DNA of 64,000 nt from Amycolatopsis xylanica. Lineage in GTDB: Bacteria; Actinomycetota; Actinomycetes; Mycobacteriales; Pseudonocardiaceae. The stretch is taken from positions 248,001 through 312,000 of the forward strand of contig NZ_FNON01000002.1 in the NCBI RefSeq assembly GCF_900107045.1, in the 5' to 3' direction. Position numbers and translations under genes: made by a program. The notes beneath the pieces are model-generated. The model saw only the letters and a program-made list of their open reading frames with translations, was not told where the DNA came from and searched no databases. This document shows, in pieces, positions 1 to 8,226 of the stretch (the first letter of the stretch is position 1; each line of letters starts with the position of its first letter).

Positions 1-644
1 AGATCGAGCCAGACGTTCTCCTTGGACAGGGCCAGAAATCCCGCCGTGTCGTACCACCAGCCTCGGCCGCCGTGCGCGAGCACGAACTGGACCTCGGGAA
101 AGTCCTCGATGACGTCGGTCAGCAGCGCCGGGTCGCCGAAGCTGGACCGCGAGCCGGGGAACGTGCTCGTTCCGGAATGCAGGATGACCGGCACCCCGCG
201 CGCCGCGCAGACCTCGTACGCGCGGTAGAGCTCCTTGTCCGCAGGCGAGAACGCACCGTGCACCGGATGGATCTTCAGCGCGACCGCGCCGAGGTCGAGT
301 TGCCACTCGACGGCGCTGGCGACGGGGTGGTGCAGGTGCGGGTTGACATTCGCCACCAGGCGGAAGCGTGCGGGGTTGAACTCGACCAGCGGCAGGTTGT
401 CCTCGAACGGCTGGATCCCGGTCGCGCGTGGGCTGTACTCGCAGAACAGCAGCGCCCGGTCGACACCTTCGGCCTCGAAGAGCGCGTCGAGCTTGGCGGG
501 CACCGGCACGCCGTCGTCGTCATAGACCGACCGCCACGGATGCGGTCCCGAGTACCGCTCGGCCCACTCGAGCCACGCGGGCTTCAAGGTCGAGAGCCTG
601 GGCACATGGACGTGTGCGTCGACGACGACGTGCCCTTCGATCAT
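1..644 (-). CDS. Amidohydrolase family protein (C-terminus beyond left edge)
   Basis: Reading leftward from the ATG at 644 gives 214 residues with no stop before the window edge. The metal-site motif DAHVHV lies at residues 9-14, LKIHPVHG at 123-130, VILHSG at 153-158 and LAHGG at 189-193. These fit the Amidohydro_2 superfamily (ACMSD/resorcylate decarboxylase-like or lactone hydrolases). The ATG overlaps the stop of the benzoate-CoA ligase gene (ATGA), so it is the last visible gene of the box operon and probably translationally coupled. A role in an aromatic decarboxylation or ring-fission step is inferred only from context; the substrate cannot be read from the sequence. Confidence 0.85.
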   Translation of the reverse strand, partial: MIEGHVVVDAHVHVPRLSTLKPAWLEWAERYSGPHPWRSVYDDDGVPVPAKLDALFEAEGVDRALLFCEYSPRATGIQPFEDNLPLVEFNPARFRLVANVNPHLHHPVASAVEWQLDLGAVALKIHPVHGAFSPADKELYRAYEVCAARGVPVILHSGTSTFPGSRSSFGDPALLTDVIEDFPEVQFVLAHGGRGWWYDTAGFLALSKENVWLD

Positions 645-2227
645 GAGCGGGGAGCCACCACGCGCAGCGAGTCGCGGACCATCTCCCGGATGATGTTGCG
701 CCGGATCTTGCCGGTCGCCGTCTTCGGCAGCTCGGCCAGTTCGATCACCCCGCGCGGGCGTTTGAACGAGGCGAGCCCGGACCGGCAGAACTCGATCAGC
801 TCCTCGGCGTCGATCGCCCGGGCCGAGACCCCGACCACGCAGGCCACGGGTTTGTCGATGCCGTCGGCGTCCGGCACCGCGACCACCGCGGCCTCGGCGA
901 CCGACGGGTGCTCGAGCAGCCGCTCCTCGACCTCGGCTGGCGAGACCCAGATGCCACCCGACTTCAGCATGTCGTTGAACCGGCCCAGACAGCTGTAGGT
1001 GCCGTCTTCGTTGCGCAGGTAGCTGTCACCGGTGCGCAGCCACTCGCCGGAGAACACCTGCTTGGTCGTCTCGTACCGCGCCCAGTAGCCGGTCGCGATC
1101 GACGGCCCGGAGACGTACAGCTCACCCGGCTGCCCCGGCGCCTCGACGACGGCGCCCGCCTCGTCCCGGATCTGCACGCGATAACCCGGCACCGGAACAC
1201 CCGTGCTCCCAGCCCGCACCTGGCCCGGCTGGTTGCTCAAAAAGATGTGCAGCGCCTCGGTCGACCCGATGCCGTCCAGGATCTCGACCCCGAACCGATC
1301 CTTGAACCGTTTGAGCAGCACCGGCGGCAACGGCTCGCCCGCCGAGACGGCCAGTCTCACGGACGCGAAGGTGTCGGCCGGGATATCGCTGTTGAGCAGG
1401 AGCGCGTAGAACGTCGGAACCCCGAAGAACAGCGACGGCCGGTCCGTGCGCACGCGCGCCGCGATCAGCGCGGGCGTCGGGCGCTGCGGCTCCAGCAACG
1501 TCGTCGCGCCGACCGAGAGAGGGAAGAACGCCGAATTCCCCAGCCCGTAGGCGAAGAAGAGCTTCGGAACGGACAGGAAGCGGTCGTCCTCCGACGCGGC
1601 CAGCACGTGCCGCGCGTAGGTCTCGCAGACCGCGCGGATGCTGCCGTGCCGGTGCATCGCGCCCTTCGGCTGCCCGGTGGTGCCCGAGGTGTACAGCCAC
1701 AACGCCGGCGAGTCTTCCCAGGTCTGATACGGCGTGAACCCAGGAGCTTCCACAGTGGACAGACCGGTCCAGCAGTGCGTGGTGACCCGTGCGGGCAACT
1801 CGGTCGCCTTGCCGCGGTCGAGCACCACATCGGTGACCTCGGGAGCCAGCTCGACCGCGCGTGCCGCCTGTCCGGCGAACTCCCCCGAAACGCAGAGCAC
1901 GCGGGCCCGCGAGTCGGTCAGCACCTTGCCGAGCTCGAGCCCGGTGACCATGGTCGACACCGGGACCGGCACCGCGCCCAGGTACATCGCGCCGAGTATC
2001 CCGGTCAGCAGCTCGACGTCGTCGACCATGCAGAGCATGACGCGCTGTTCCGGGACGACCCCGATCCGTGCGAAGCCTGCCGCGACCCTGGCGGCCTCAG
2101 CCGCGAGCTCGGCGTAGGTGAGCGTCCGCCGCTCGGAGACGACCGCGACCCGATCGCCCCTGCCCTCGCGGACGTGACGGTCGAGCAGGTACTCGGCCGC
2201 GTTGAACGCGCTCGGCGGAACGGTCAT
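641..2227 (-). CDS. bclA: Benzoate-CoA ligase family protein
   Basis: 528 residues, the usual length of the acyl/aryl-CoA synthetase family. The AMP-binding P-loop LYTSGTTGQPKG is at about 179-189, and the C-terminal catalytic-lysine motif KTATGKIRRN lies close to the end. It activates an aromatic acid with ATP and CoA. The gene starts 10 nt after boxB in the same direction, so benzoate to benzoyl-CoA is the natural reading: boxB and boxC act on its product. Substrate range (benzoate versus hydroxy- or aminobenzoate) is not resolvable by eye. The start ATG is at 2227. Confidence 0.88.
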   Translation of the reverse strand: MTVPPSAFNAAEYLLDRHVREGRGDRVAVVSERRTLTYAELAAEAARVAAGFARIGVVPEQRVMLCMVDDVELLTGILGAMYLGAVPVPVSTMVTGLELGKVLTDSRARVLCVSGEFAGQAARAVELAPEVTDVVLDRGKATELPARVTTHCWTGLSTVEAPGFTPYQTWEDSPALWLYTSGTTGQPKGAMHRHGSIRAVCETYARHVLAASEDDRFLSVPKLFFAYGLGNSAFFPLSVGATTLLEPQRPTPALIAARVRTDRPSLFFGVPTFYALLLNSDIPADTFASVRLAVSAGEPLPPVLLKRFKDRFGVEILDGIGSTEALHIFLSNQPGQVRAGSTGVPVPGYRVQIRDEAGAVVEAPGQPGELYVSGPSIATGYWARYETTKQVFSGEWLRTGDSYLRNEDGTYSCLGRFNDMLKSGGIWVSPAEVEERLLEHPSVAEAAVVAVPDADGIDKPVACVVGVSARAIDAEELIEFCRSGLASFKRPRGVIELAELPKTATGKIRRNIIREMVRDSLRVVAPRS

Positions 2228-2237
2228 CCAACGCCCC

Positions 2238-3659
2238 TTACGTCAGGTACACGTACTCGTAGTCGAACGGTTTGCCGTTGATGCCCTGCCGGGGCGGCGC
2301 CACCCAGCTCGCGATCTTGCCGCGCTCGTATACCGGGTGCATCAACGAGCGTACGAACGTCAGGTCCTCTGTCGTGGGCAGCCACTTCCGTTTGCCGGCC
2401 TGCCAGGTCGGCTCGTCGACTATGGTGCCGTCCGGTGTCACATGGTGGCCGGAGTTTATGCCCACATCGCGATTGAAACCAGGGTGCGGCAAGGCGAACC
2501 GGAAATCTATCCCGTGATCGGAGAGAATCTTGTTCCACCGGTTGACACCGGTCTGGCAATCGGCGATGTATTCGCCGCGAAGGTCAAGATTCAGCAACAG
2601 AATGGCCTGCAGCTCTTCCGTTTCCCAGGTTCCGTCCGCTCGCGGACGCTCCAGCACCGCCGCCGAGTCGGTGAGCTGGTGGTCGTCCTTGCGCCGTGTC
2701 TCCATCCAGCGCCCCTTGAGGCCGGACGTGTAGTAGTTCGCCGCGTTCGTCGAGGTCTCGCTGCCGAAGAGGTCCAAGGAGACCGTGTAGTGGAAGTTCA
2801 TGTACTTCTGGATGATCTCCAGCGGGATGCCGCCGTGCGGGGCGATGTCGTCGGTGTCGTGCTCGACGATCAGGTCGGCGCTGCGCTGCACCACCCGGTC
2901 GACACCGGTGGTGCCGACGAACATGTGATGCGCCTCTTCCTTGAGCATGAATTCACATGTGCGCGAAAGCGGATCGAACGAACTTTCCTTGAGCGTGCCG
3001 AGTTGATATTTCCCATCTCGGTCGGTGAAGTACGTGAACATGTAGAACGCGAGCCAATCGGCGGTCTCCTCATTGAACGCGCCGAGAATGCGCGGCGCGT
3101 CGGGACTGCCGGAATTGCGCAGCAACAGGCTTTCCGCCTCGTCCCTGCCTTCCCTGCCGAAGTAGGCGTGCAGCAGATACACCATCGCCCACAGATGGCG
3201 GCCTTCCTCGACATTGACCTGGAACAGGTTGCGCAGGTCGTAGAGACTCGGCGCGGTCAGTCCCAGCAGCTTCTGCTGTTCGACGGACGCGGGCTCGGTG
3301 TCACCCTGGATGACGATCAGCCGCTGCAGCTCGGCGCGGTACTCGCCGGGCACCTGCTGCCACACGGGCTCGCCCTTGTGCTCGCCGAACGCGATGCGGC
3401 GGTCGGGGTCGCGCTCGGCGAGGAAGATGCCCCAGCGGTAGTCGGGCACGTTGACGTGGTCGAAGTGCGCCCAGCCTTCTCTGCCGACACTGACCGCCGT
3501 GCGCAGGTAGACGCCCTGAGTCTGCAGCGTCGGGCCCATCTCTCCCCACCAGTTCATGAACTTCGGCTGCCAGCCCTCCAGCGCCCGCTGCAGGCGCCGG
3601 TCGGAGGCGAGGTCCACGTTGTTGGGGATCTTGGCGTCGTAGTCGATCTTTTCCGGCAT
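2238..3659 (-). CDS. boxB: Benzoyl-CoA 2,3-epoxidase, di-iron oxygenase subunit BoxB
   Basis: 473 residues from the ATG at 3659 (MPEKIDYDAKIPNN), matching known BoxB length; the reading frame is open 24 codons further upstream but that part overlaps boxC. Two carboxylate-bridged di-iron motifs are visible, EEGRH at 151-155 and EEAHH at 241-245. BoxB, with the flavoprotein reductase BoxA, inserts one oxygen atom into benzoyl-CoA to make the 2,3-epoxide. It lies 4 nt after boxC and 10 nt before the ligase. No boxA is in the window, so the electron donor must be encoded further left or elsewhere. Confidence 0.93.
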   Translation of the reverse strand: MPEKIDYDAKIPNNVDLASDRRLQRALEGWQPKFMNWWGEMGPTLQTQGVYLRTAVSVGREGWAHFDHVNVPDYRWGIFLAERDPDRRIAFGEHKGEPVWQQVPGEYRAELQRLIVIQGDTEPASVEQQKLLGLTAPSLYDLRNLFQVNVEEGRHLWAMVYLLHAYFGREGRDEAESLLLRNSGSPDAPRILGAFNEETADWLAFYMFTYFTDRDGKYQLGTLKESSFDPLSRTCEFMLKEEAHHMFVGTTGVDRVVQRSADLIVEHDTDDIAPHGGIPLEIIQKYMNFHYTVSLDLFGSETSTNAANYYTSGLKGRWMETRRKDDHQLTDSAAVLERPRADGTWETEELQAILLLNLDLRGEYIADCQTGVNRWNKILSDHGIDFRFALPHPGFNRDVGINSGHHVTPDGTIVDEPTWQAGKRKWLPTTEDLTFVRSLMHPVYERGKIASWVAPPRQGINGKPFDYEYVYLT

Positions 3660-3663
3660 GGGT

Positions 3664-5274
3664 TCAGACACGCTTCCTGTCGAAGACCGCCTTCTGCCCT
3701 GTGCCGTAGCGGCGCAGGGCTCCTTCCTCACCTGAGGCGTTCGGCCTGGTGAAGATCCAGTTCTGCCAGGCGGCGAGCCTGCCGAAGATCTTGGTTTCGA
3801 TCGTCTCCGGCCCGACGAACCGGTGGTTCGCCTCCATCCCGGACAGCGCGTCCGGGCTCAGTGACGCCCGCCCTTCGAGCGCGATGCGGATCTCGTCCTC
3901 CCAGTCGAGGTCGTCAGGGGCGTCGGTTACCAGCCCGTGCTCGACCGCCTCCGCGGGGCTCAGCCGCGTCCTCGGCAGCGCGGCGAGATGCTCCGCGTCG
4001 CCGTAGAAGCGGGATTCGAGGCGCGTCAGCCCGTTGCCCATCGGGAACATGCCGAAGTTCGCCTCGGTGAGCGTGATCGAGGCACGGTCCGCGCTGTCTT
4101 CGTCGTCGATCGGCGGACCGTCCAATATGTACTGCCGGTCGCAGGCCAGCGCCAGCTCGAAAAGCAGTCCGGCGGCACAGCTCGACGGTTCGATCAGCGC
4201 GATGAGACTGCGGCTGGTGACATCGAGGCGTTTCAAGGTGCGCTTGTAGAAGTGGACGATTTCGTTCGACAGCCAGTCATCCGACAAAGCCTGCTCTTGG
4301 GCGAGCACGTCGGCCGGGTCGCCCTCGGTGCGCAACAGCCACGTTCCGAGCTCGGGCTCGTTGGTGCGCAGCCGGAGGATGAGGTCGTCGAGCTCACGGG
4401 TCATGCGCAGGAGCCAGCCATCTTCGGCCGACGCCCGCACGGTGATCGACACGAGTCCCAGCGCACGGTCCAGCTCCGCTCGAACGAACCGATACCTCAG
4501 TTCGCCGTCAGTGCTCTCGCATTCGAGCGGCGCGAGTTCGACGCCTGTCACGCCACTCGGCCGGGAGCTGGTCTCAGCCAGCTCTTGTGCGCGCCTTTTG
4601 ACCGTTTCGCGGAATTCTTGCCGCGGCACGAGCTCATCGACGAGCCGCCACTCGACCGCCGTCTTGCCTTTCACACCGTCGGGACGCGTCGCGAAGACGT
4701 CGGCGAGATCCTTGCGGACCCGGCGCTTGTCGACCACGCGGGTGAGCCCGCCGGTCCCGGGCAGCACCCCGAGCAACGGCACCTCCGGCAGCGCGACGGT
4801 CGACGAATTGTCGTCGACCAGCAGGATCTTCTCGCAGGCCAGCGCGATCTCGTAGCCGCCGCCGGCACAGGTGCCGTTGACCGCCGCGAGGTAGATCTGG
4901 CCGGAGTGCGCGGTCGCGTCCTCGATGGCGTTGCGGGTCTCGTTGGTGAACTTGCAGAAGTTCACCTTCCACTGGTGTTCGGACGCGGCGAGCATGCGGA
5001 TGTTCGCGCCGGCGCAGAACACCTTCTCCTTCGCGCTGGTGATGACGACCGCGCGGACCTCGGGATGCTCGAAACGCAGCCGCTGCGTCGCGTCGTACAG
5101 CTCGATGTCGACGCCGAGGTCGTACGAATTGAGCTTCAGCTCGTAGCCTGGGACAAGGCCACCCTGTTCATCGACGTCGAGCTCCAGCCAGGCGACCGCG
5201 CCCTCGACCGTGAGGCGCCAGTGCCGGTACGAGGCGGGATGCCGATCGAAAGTGACCGCGTCCGTGGAGGCCAT
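3664..5274 (-). CDS. boxC: 2,3-epoxybenzoyl-CoA dihydrolase BoxC
   Basis: 536 residues with two tandem crotonase-like halves. The first carries CAGANIRMLA and the oxyanion-hole-like NGTCAGGGYEIALA; the second has SSCAAGLLFELALACDRQ. This double-crotonase layout and length are typical of BoxC, which opens the ring of 2,3-epoxybenzoyl-CoA hydrolytically, releasing formate and 3,4-dehydroadipyl-CoA semialdehyde. It is the first gene of the leftward operon boxC-boxB-ligase-amidohydrolase. The ATG at 5274 lies 7 nt after a good -10 element (see the promoter entry), so it may be translated from a leaderless or near-leaderless mRNA, although GAGGG precedes it. Confidence 0.93.
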   Translation of the reverse strand: MASTDAVTFDRHPASYRHWRLTVEGAVAWLELDVDEQGGLVPGYELKLNSYDLGVDIELYDATQRLRFEHPEVRAVVITSAKEKVFCAGANIRMLAASEHQWKVNFCKFTNETRNAIEDATAHSGQIYLAAVNGTCAGGGYEIALACEKILLVDDNSSTVALPEVPLLGVLPGTGGLTRVVDKRRVRKDLADVFATRPDGVKGKTAVEWRLVDELVPRQEFRETVKRRAQELAETSSRPSGVTGVELAPLECESTDGELRYRFVRAELDRALGLVSITVRASAEDGWLLRMTRELDDLILRLRTNEPELGTWLLRTEGDPADVLAQEQALSDDWLSNEIVHFYKRTLKRLDVTSRSLIALIEPSSCAAGLLFELALACDRQYILDGPPIDDEDSADRASITLTEANFGMFPMGNGLTRLESRFYGDAEHLAALPRTRLSPAEAVEHGLVTDAPDDLDWEDEIRIALEGRASLSPDALSGMEANHRFVGPETIETKIFGRLAAWQNWIFTRPNASGEEGALRRYGTGQKAVFDRKRV

Positions 5275-5281
5275 ACCCTCG

Positions 5282-5311
5282 ATTGTCTACAAAAGAATTG
5301 ACGTCGTCAAT
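5282..5311 (-). promoter_or_regulatory. Predicted boxC promoter with overlapping 15-bp palindrome
   Basis: On the minus strand TTGACG (5310-5305) is followed after 17 bp by GACAAT (5287-5282), then 7 nt to the boxC ATG. The -35 box is one arm of the palindrome ATTGACGTCGTCAAT (5297-5311, perfect arms around a central T). That is a likely operator for an aromatic-acid-responsive repressor not encoded in the window. The element also overlaps the last codons of the upstream membrane-protein gene. Confidence 0.6.
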
Positions 5312-5723
5312 GTTGTGTAGATACTTCACCTCGAACGGCCGCATTCCTGGTCGCCGCCCAGATGACGAACACCCAGATCGCGAGCCCGGCGAGCGTGTCG
5401 GTGAAGATCGTCGCGAACCAGAACGCCGGCAGGTTCACCGGGCCGACAAGGAAGTGTCCCATGGTCGCCAAGCCCGCGAGCGAGTAAACAGCCAGGAAAG
5501 CCAGCGACGTCCAGTCCGCCTTCCGCGCGTAGCGGCGATACCCGAGCACGCCGAACGCGGTGAACAGCAGCCAGGCGAAAACGATCAGGACCTGGCCGAG
5601 GACCCCGCCCAGCCCATCCACCGACGGATACTGGTCCAGCGCGATGGAGTTGTGGGCGTAGTGCAGCGTGGTGGACAAGAGGCTGAACCCGAGAATTACT
5701 CGAAGAGCTGGCAGACCATCCAT
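5307..5723 (-). CDS. Small integral membrane protein, unknown function
   Basis: 138 residues with about four hydrophobic segments (near residues 5-22, 42-62, 72-92 and 103-126) and a short charged tail. The start ATG at 5723 has a GGAGGGG ribosome binding site just upstream. I do not recognise a family. It runs in the same direction as boxC but boxC has its own promoter inside its 3' end, so the two need not be co-regulated. A membrane anchor or carrier of unknown role is all that can be supported. Confidence 0.7.
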   Translation of the reverse strand: MDGLPALRVILGFSLLSTTLHYAHNSIALDQYPSVDGLGGVLGQVLIVFAWLLFTAFGVLGYRRYARKADWTSLAFLAVYSLAGLATMGHFLVGPVNLPAFWFATIFTDTLAGLAIWVFVIWAATRNAAVRGEVSTQH

Positions 5724-5733
5724 GACCCCTCCA

Positions 5734-5759
5734 CTAGATAGATCGCTCTAGCGAGAGCG
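5734..5759 (-). promoter_or_regulatory. Inverted repeats upstream of the membrane protein
   Basis: Two overlapping symmetric elements sit 11-36 nt before the start at 5723: CTAG boxes at both ends of 5734-5751, and CGCTC (5744-5748) with GAGCG (5755-5759). Their position suits a repressor operator; no regulator is adjacent. Confidence 0.3.
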
Positions 5760-5829
5760 TAGACCCAGCCCAGCGCCCCTGTCGACAGCTGAAGGCGTCC
5801 CCGTTCAAATGCGTGAACGGGGACGCCCG

Positions 5830-8226
5830 CTAGATCTCGAACGTGGCGCTCAGCCGCGGATCGTCGAGCGAATGCGAGATCTCGGCGGTGTAGCCACCTG
5901 GGACGAGCTGCCAGCCGTCCGCCCAGATCTCGGCCGCCCGCCGCGGAATCTCGATCTCGACCTCGACGGCTTCACCAGGCCCAGCCTCGACACCGGCGAA
6001 CCCGGCCAGCCATCGGGACGGCCGCTCGCCTCCCGGTTCGTCCGGCGCGAGATACACCTGCACGACCTCGCGTCCGAAACGCCGCCCCGTGTTCCGCGCC
6101 CGTACACGCGCGGTCGGCAACGCGCCTTCACGCGGTTCGAGCGACACCGACTCGTACGTCCACTCGGTGTATCCGAGCCCGTGCCCGAACCAGTACGCGG
6201 GCGTCCCGCCGGCACGTTCCCAGGCCCGATAGCCAATGAACACGCCCTCTTCGTAAGGCAAGACACCGCTCTCGGGCTTTACCTGAAGCACTGGAGCATC
6301 GCTCATCCTCGACGGCCAGGTCGTCGGCAAACGGCCGCCCGGCTCTTCCGCGCCGAACACGACATCCGCGAGCGCGGCACCGGCGGCCTGGCCCGGGAAC
6401 CAGGTCAACAGCACCGCGCCGACCTCCCCGGTCCACGGCATCTCGACCGGCGAGCCCGCGTTCACCACCACGATCGTCCGCGGATTCACCGCGGCGACCC
6501 TGGCCACCAGCTCGTCTTGCCTTCCTGGCAGGACGAGGGTCTGCCGATCGAAGCCCTCGCTCTCGACTTCCTCCGTCGTCGCGACCACGACGATCGCCAC
6601 CTCGGACTCGGCGGCCAGCTCGACCGCGCGCTCGATCAGCTCAGCCTCCGAGACGCTGGGCGCCGCGTGCCCCAACGTGAACGAGATCCACGCCAGGCCC
6701 TCGTAGTCCTCAGGCACCTCCGGAGCGTCGAAGGTCAGCCGGACATCGACCGCCTCCCCCTCGGTAAGTTCGACCTCGAAGCGCTGTTCCTTGATGGTCA
6801 GGATCGTCGTCACGAGATCGGCGGAGTCCGGCACGTTCAGGCCGTCGAACACCGTCCGCCCGCCGACCGTCAGCGCGAGCTTCCCGGTGCCGGTGAAGCC
6901 GAAGGTGTGCGCTCCACCCGCGGCCGGGGTGAAACGGCCCGCGATCTCGACCGTCTCCAGCTCGCTGACCGGGATCCCCGATGGCAACTGCCCGAGCCAC
7001 TGGACCGTTCCGCGTTCGGCCGGGAAGGACGCGAGTTCACTGCCGTCCTTGCGGCGCGCGACGATCCGCAGCTCGAAACCATCAGCGGCCGGGCGCAGCG
7101 TGGTTCGCGGATCCGCGCCGACGGCATACCGGATTTCGACGCCCTCCGGCGCCGCGGCACGCAATCCGTCCAGCGGCGAGATCACCTCCGCCGGAAAAAC
7201 GGTCGCGCTGCCGCCACCGAGGATCCTCGCCTCCTCGCCCGCCATCCCGATCACCGCGACACTGCTCGGCGCGGCCAGCGGGAGCAGCTGGTTTTCGTTG
7301 CGCAGAAGCACGAACGATCGCCGCGCCACCTCGCGGGCGATCACGTTCCCGTCCACGTCGGCAGGCGCCGGATTCGGCTCACCGAGCGCACCGACACGTT
7401 CGGCCAGCGTCAGCACTCGCCACACCATGGCGTCGAGTACCTCTTCGGCGACCTCACCCGCGCGCACCGCATCGGCCAGCTTCCGCCCGAAAACCGTTAC
7501 CGGCCCCGGCATCGCGATGTCGAGCCCGCCGTTCGCGGCAGGGGCCGTGGTCCGGGCGGCTGTCCAGTCGGACACGATGACCCCGTCGAATCCCCATTCA
7601 CCACGCAGTACGCCGTTCTGCAGGCCGTCGTGCTCGGTCATCGTGAACCCGTTGACACCGTTGTAGGCGGCCATGATCCCCCACGGCTTCGCCTCCGCGA
7701 CGATGCGTTCGAACGGCGCCAGATACAGCTCACGCAGGGTCCGTTCGTCCGCGCGGACGTCGAGCGTGAACCGCTCGGTCTCGGAGTCGTTCGCGACGAA
7801 GTGCTTCACCGTCGTCCCGACCCCGCCCGCCTGCACTCCCCTGACGTACCCGGCGCCGATCGCGCCGGTCAGCAGCGGATCTTCGGAGTAGCACTCGAAA
7901 TGCCTGCCGCCCAACGGGCTTCGATGCAGGTTGACCGTCGGCGCCAGCAGCACGTGCACACCCTTGCGCCGTGCCTCCTGCGCGAGCAGGCCACCGGCCC
8001 GTCCCGCGAGATCCGGATCCCAGGTCGCGGCCAGCGCGGTCGGGCTGGGCAGGGTCACCGACGGGTCGTCCGCCGACCACTGCCTGCCCCGCACCCCGAC
8101 CGGGCCATCCGACATGACGAGCGAGCGAAGCCCGATCTCCGGGATGGCGGGCAGGGTCCAGAGGTCCTGGCCCGCCACGAGCCGCGCCTTGGTGTCCAGG
8201 TCGAGCTTGGCGATCAAGTGCTTCAT
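5830..8226 (-). CDS. Glycoside hydrolase family 3 beta-glucosidase with inserted PA14-like domain
   Basis: 798 residues, probably cytoplasmic because no signal peptide is seen. The N-terminal GH3 barrel holds KHFVAND (141-147) and the nucleophile motif GVIVSDW with Asp220. A GH3 C-terminal sandwich follows, interrupted at roughly 360-510 by a PA14-like segment (FTPAAGGAHTFGFTG), and the tail is a fibronectin-III-like domain. This matches bacterial beta-glucosidases that cleave short glucosides after uptake. Its ATG overlaps the stop of the transporter gene (ATGA), so import and hydrolysis are coupled. The divergent TetR gene probably controls both. Confidence 0.92.
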   Translation of the reverse strand: MKHLIAKLDLDTKARLVAGQDLWTLPAIPEIGLRSLVMSDGPVGVRGRQWSADDPSVTLPSPTALAATWDPDLAGRAGGLLAQEARRKGVHVLLAPTVNLHRSPLGGRHFECYSEDPLLTGAIGAGYVRGVQAGGVGTTVKHFVANDSETERFTLDVRADERTLRELYLAPFERIVAEAKPWGIMAAYNGVNGFTMTEHDGLQNGVLRGEWGFDGVIVSDWTAARTTAPAANGGLDIAMPGPVTVFGRKLADAVRAGEVAEEVLDAMVWRVLTLAERVGALGEPNPAPADVDGNVIAREVARRSFVLLRNENQLLPLAAPSSVAVIGMAGEEARILGGGSATVFPAEVISPLDGLRAAAPEGVEIRYAVGADPRTTLRPAADGFELRIVARRKDGSELASFPAERGTVQWLGQLPSGIPVSELETVEIAGRFTPAAGGAHTFGFTGTGKLALTVGGRTVFDGLNVPDSADLVTTILTIKEQRFEVELTEGEAVDVRLTFDAPEVPEDYEGLAWISFTLGHAAPSVSEAELIERAVELAAESEVAIVVVATTEEVESEGFDRQTLVLPGRQDELVARVAAVNPRTIVVVNAGSPVEMPWTGEVGAVLLTWFPGQAAGAALADVVFGAEEPGGRLPTTWPSRMSDAPVLQVKPESGVLPYEEGVFIGYRAWERAGGTPAYWFGHGLGYTEWTYESVSLEPREGALPTARVRARNTGRRFGREVVQVYLAPDEPGGERPSRWLAGFAGVEAGPGEAVEVEIEIPRRAAEIWADGWQLVPGGYTAEISHSLDDPRLSATFEI

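Noticed and set aside
2202-5301. Long plus-strand frames opposite boxB and boxC
   Set aside because: They are the complements of highly conserved enzymes and their translations (rich in R, E and V) match no family.
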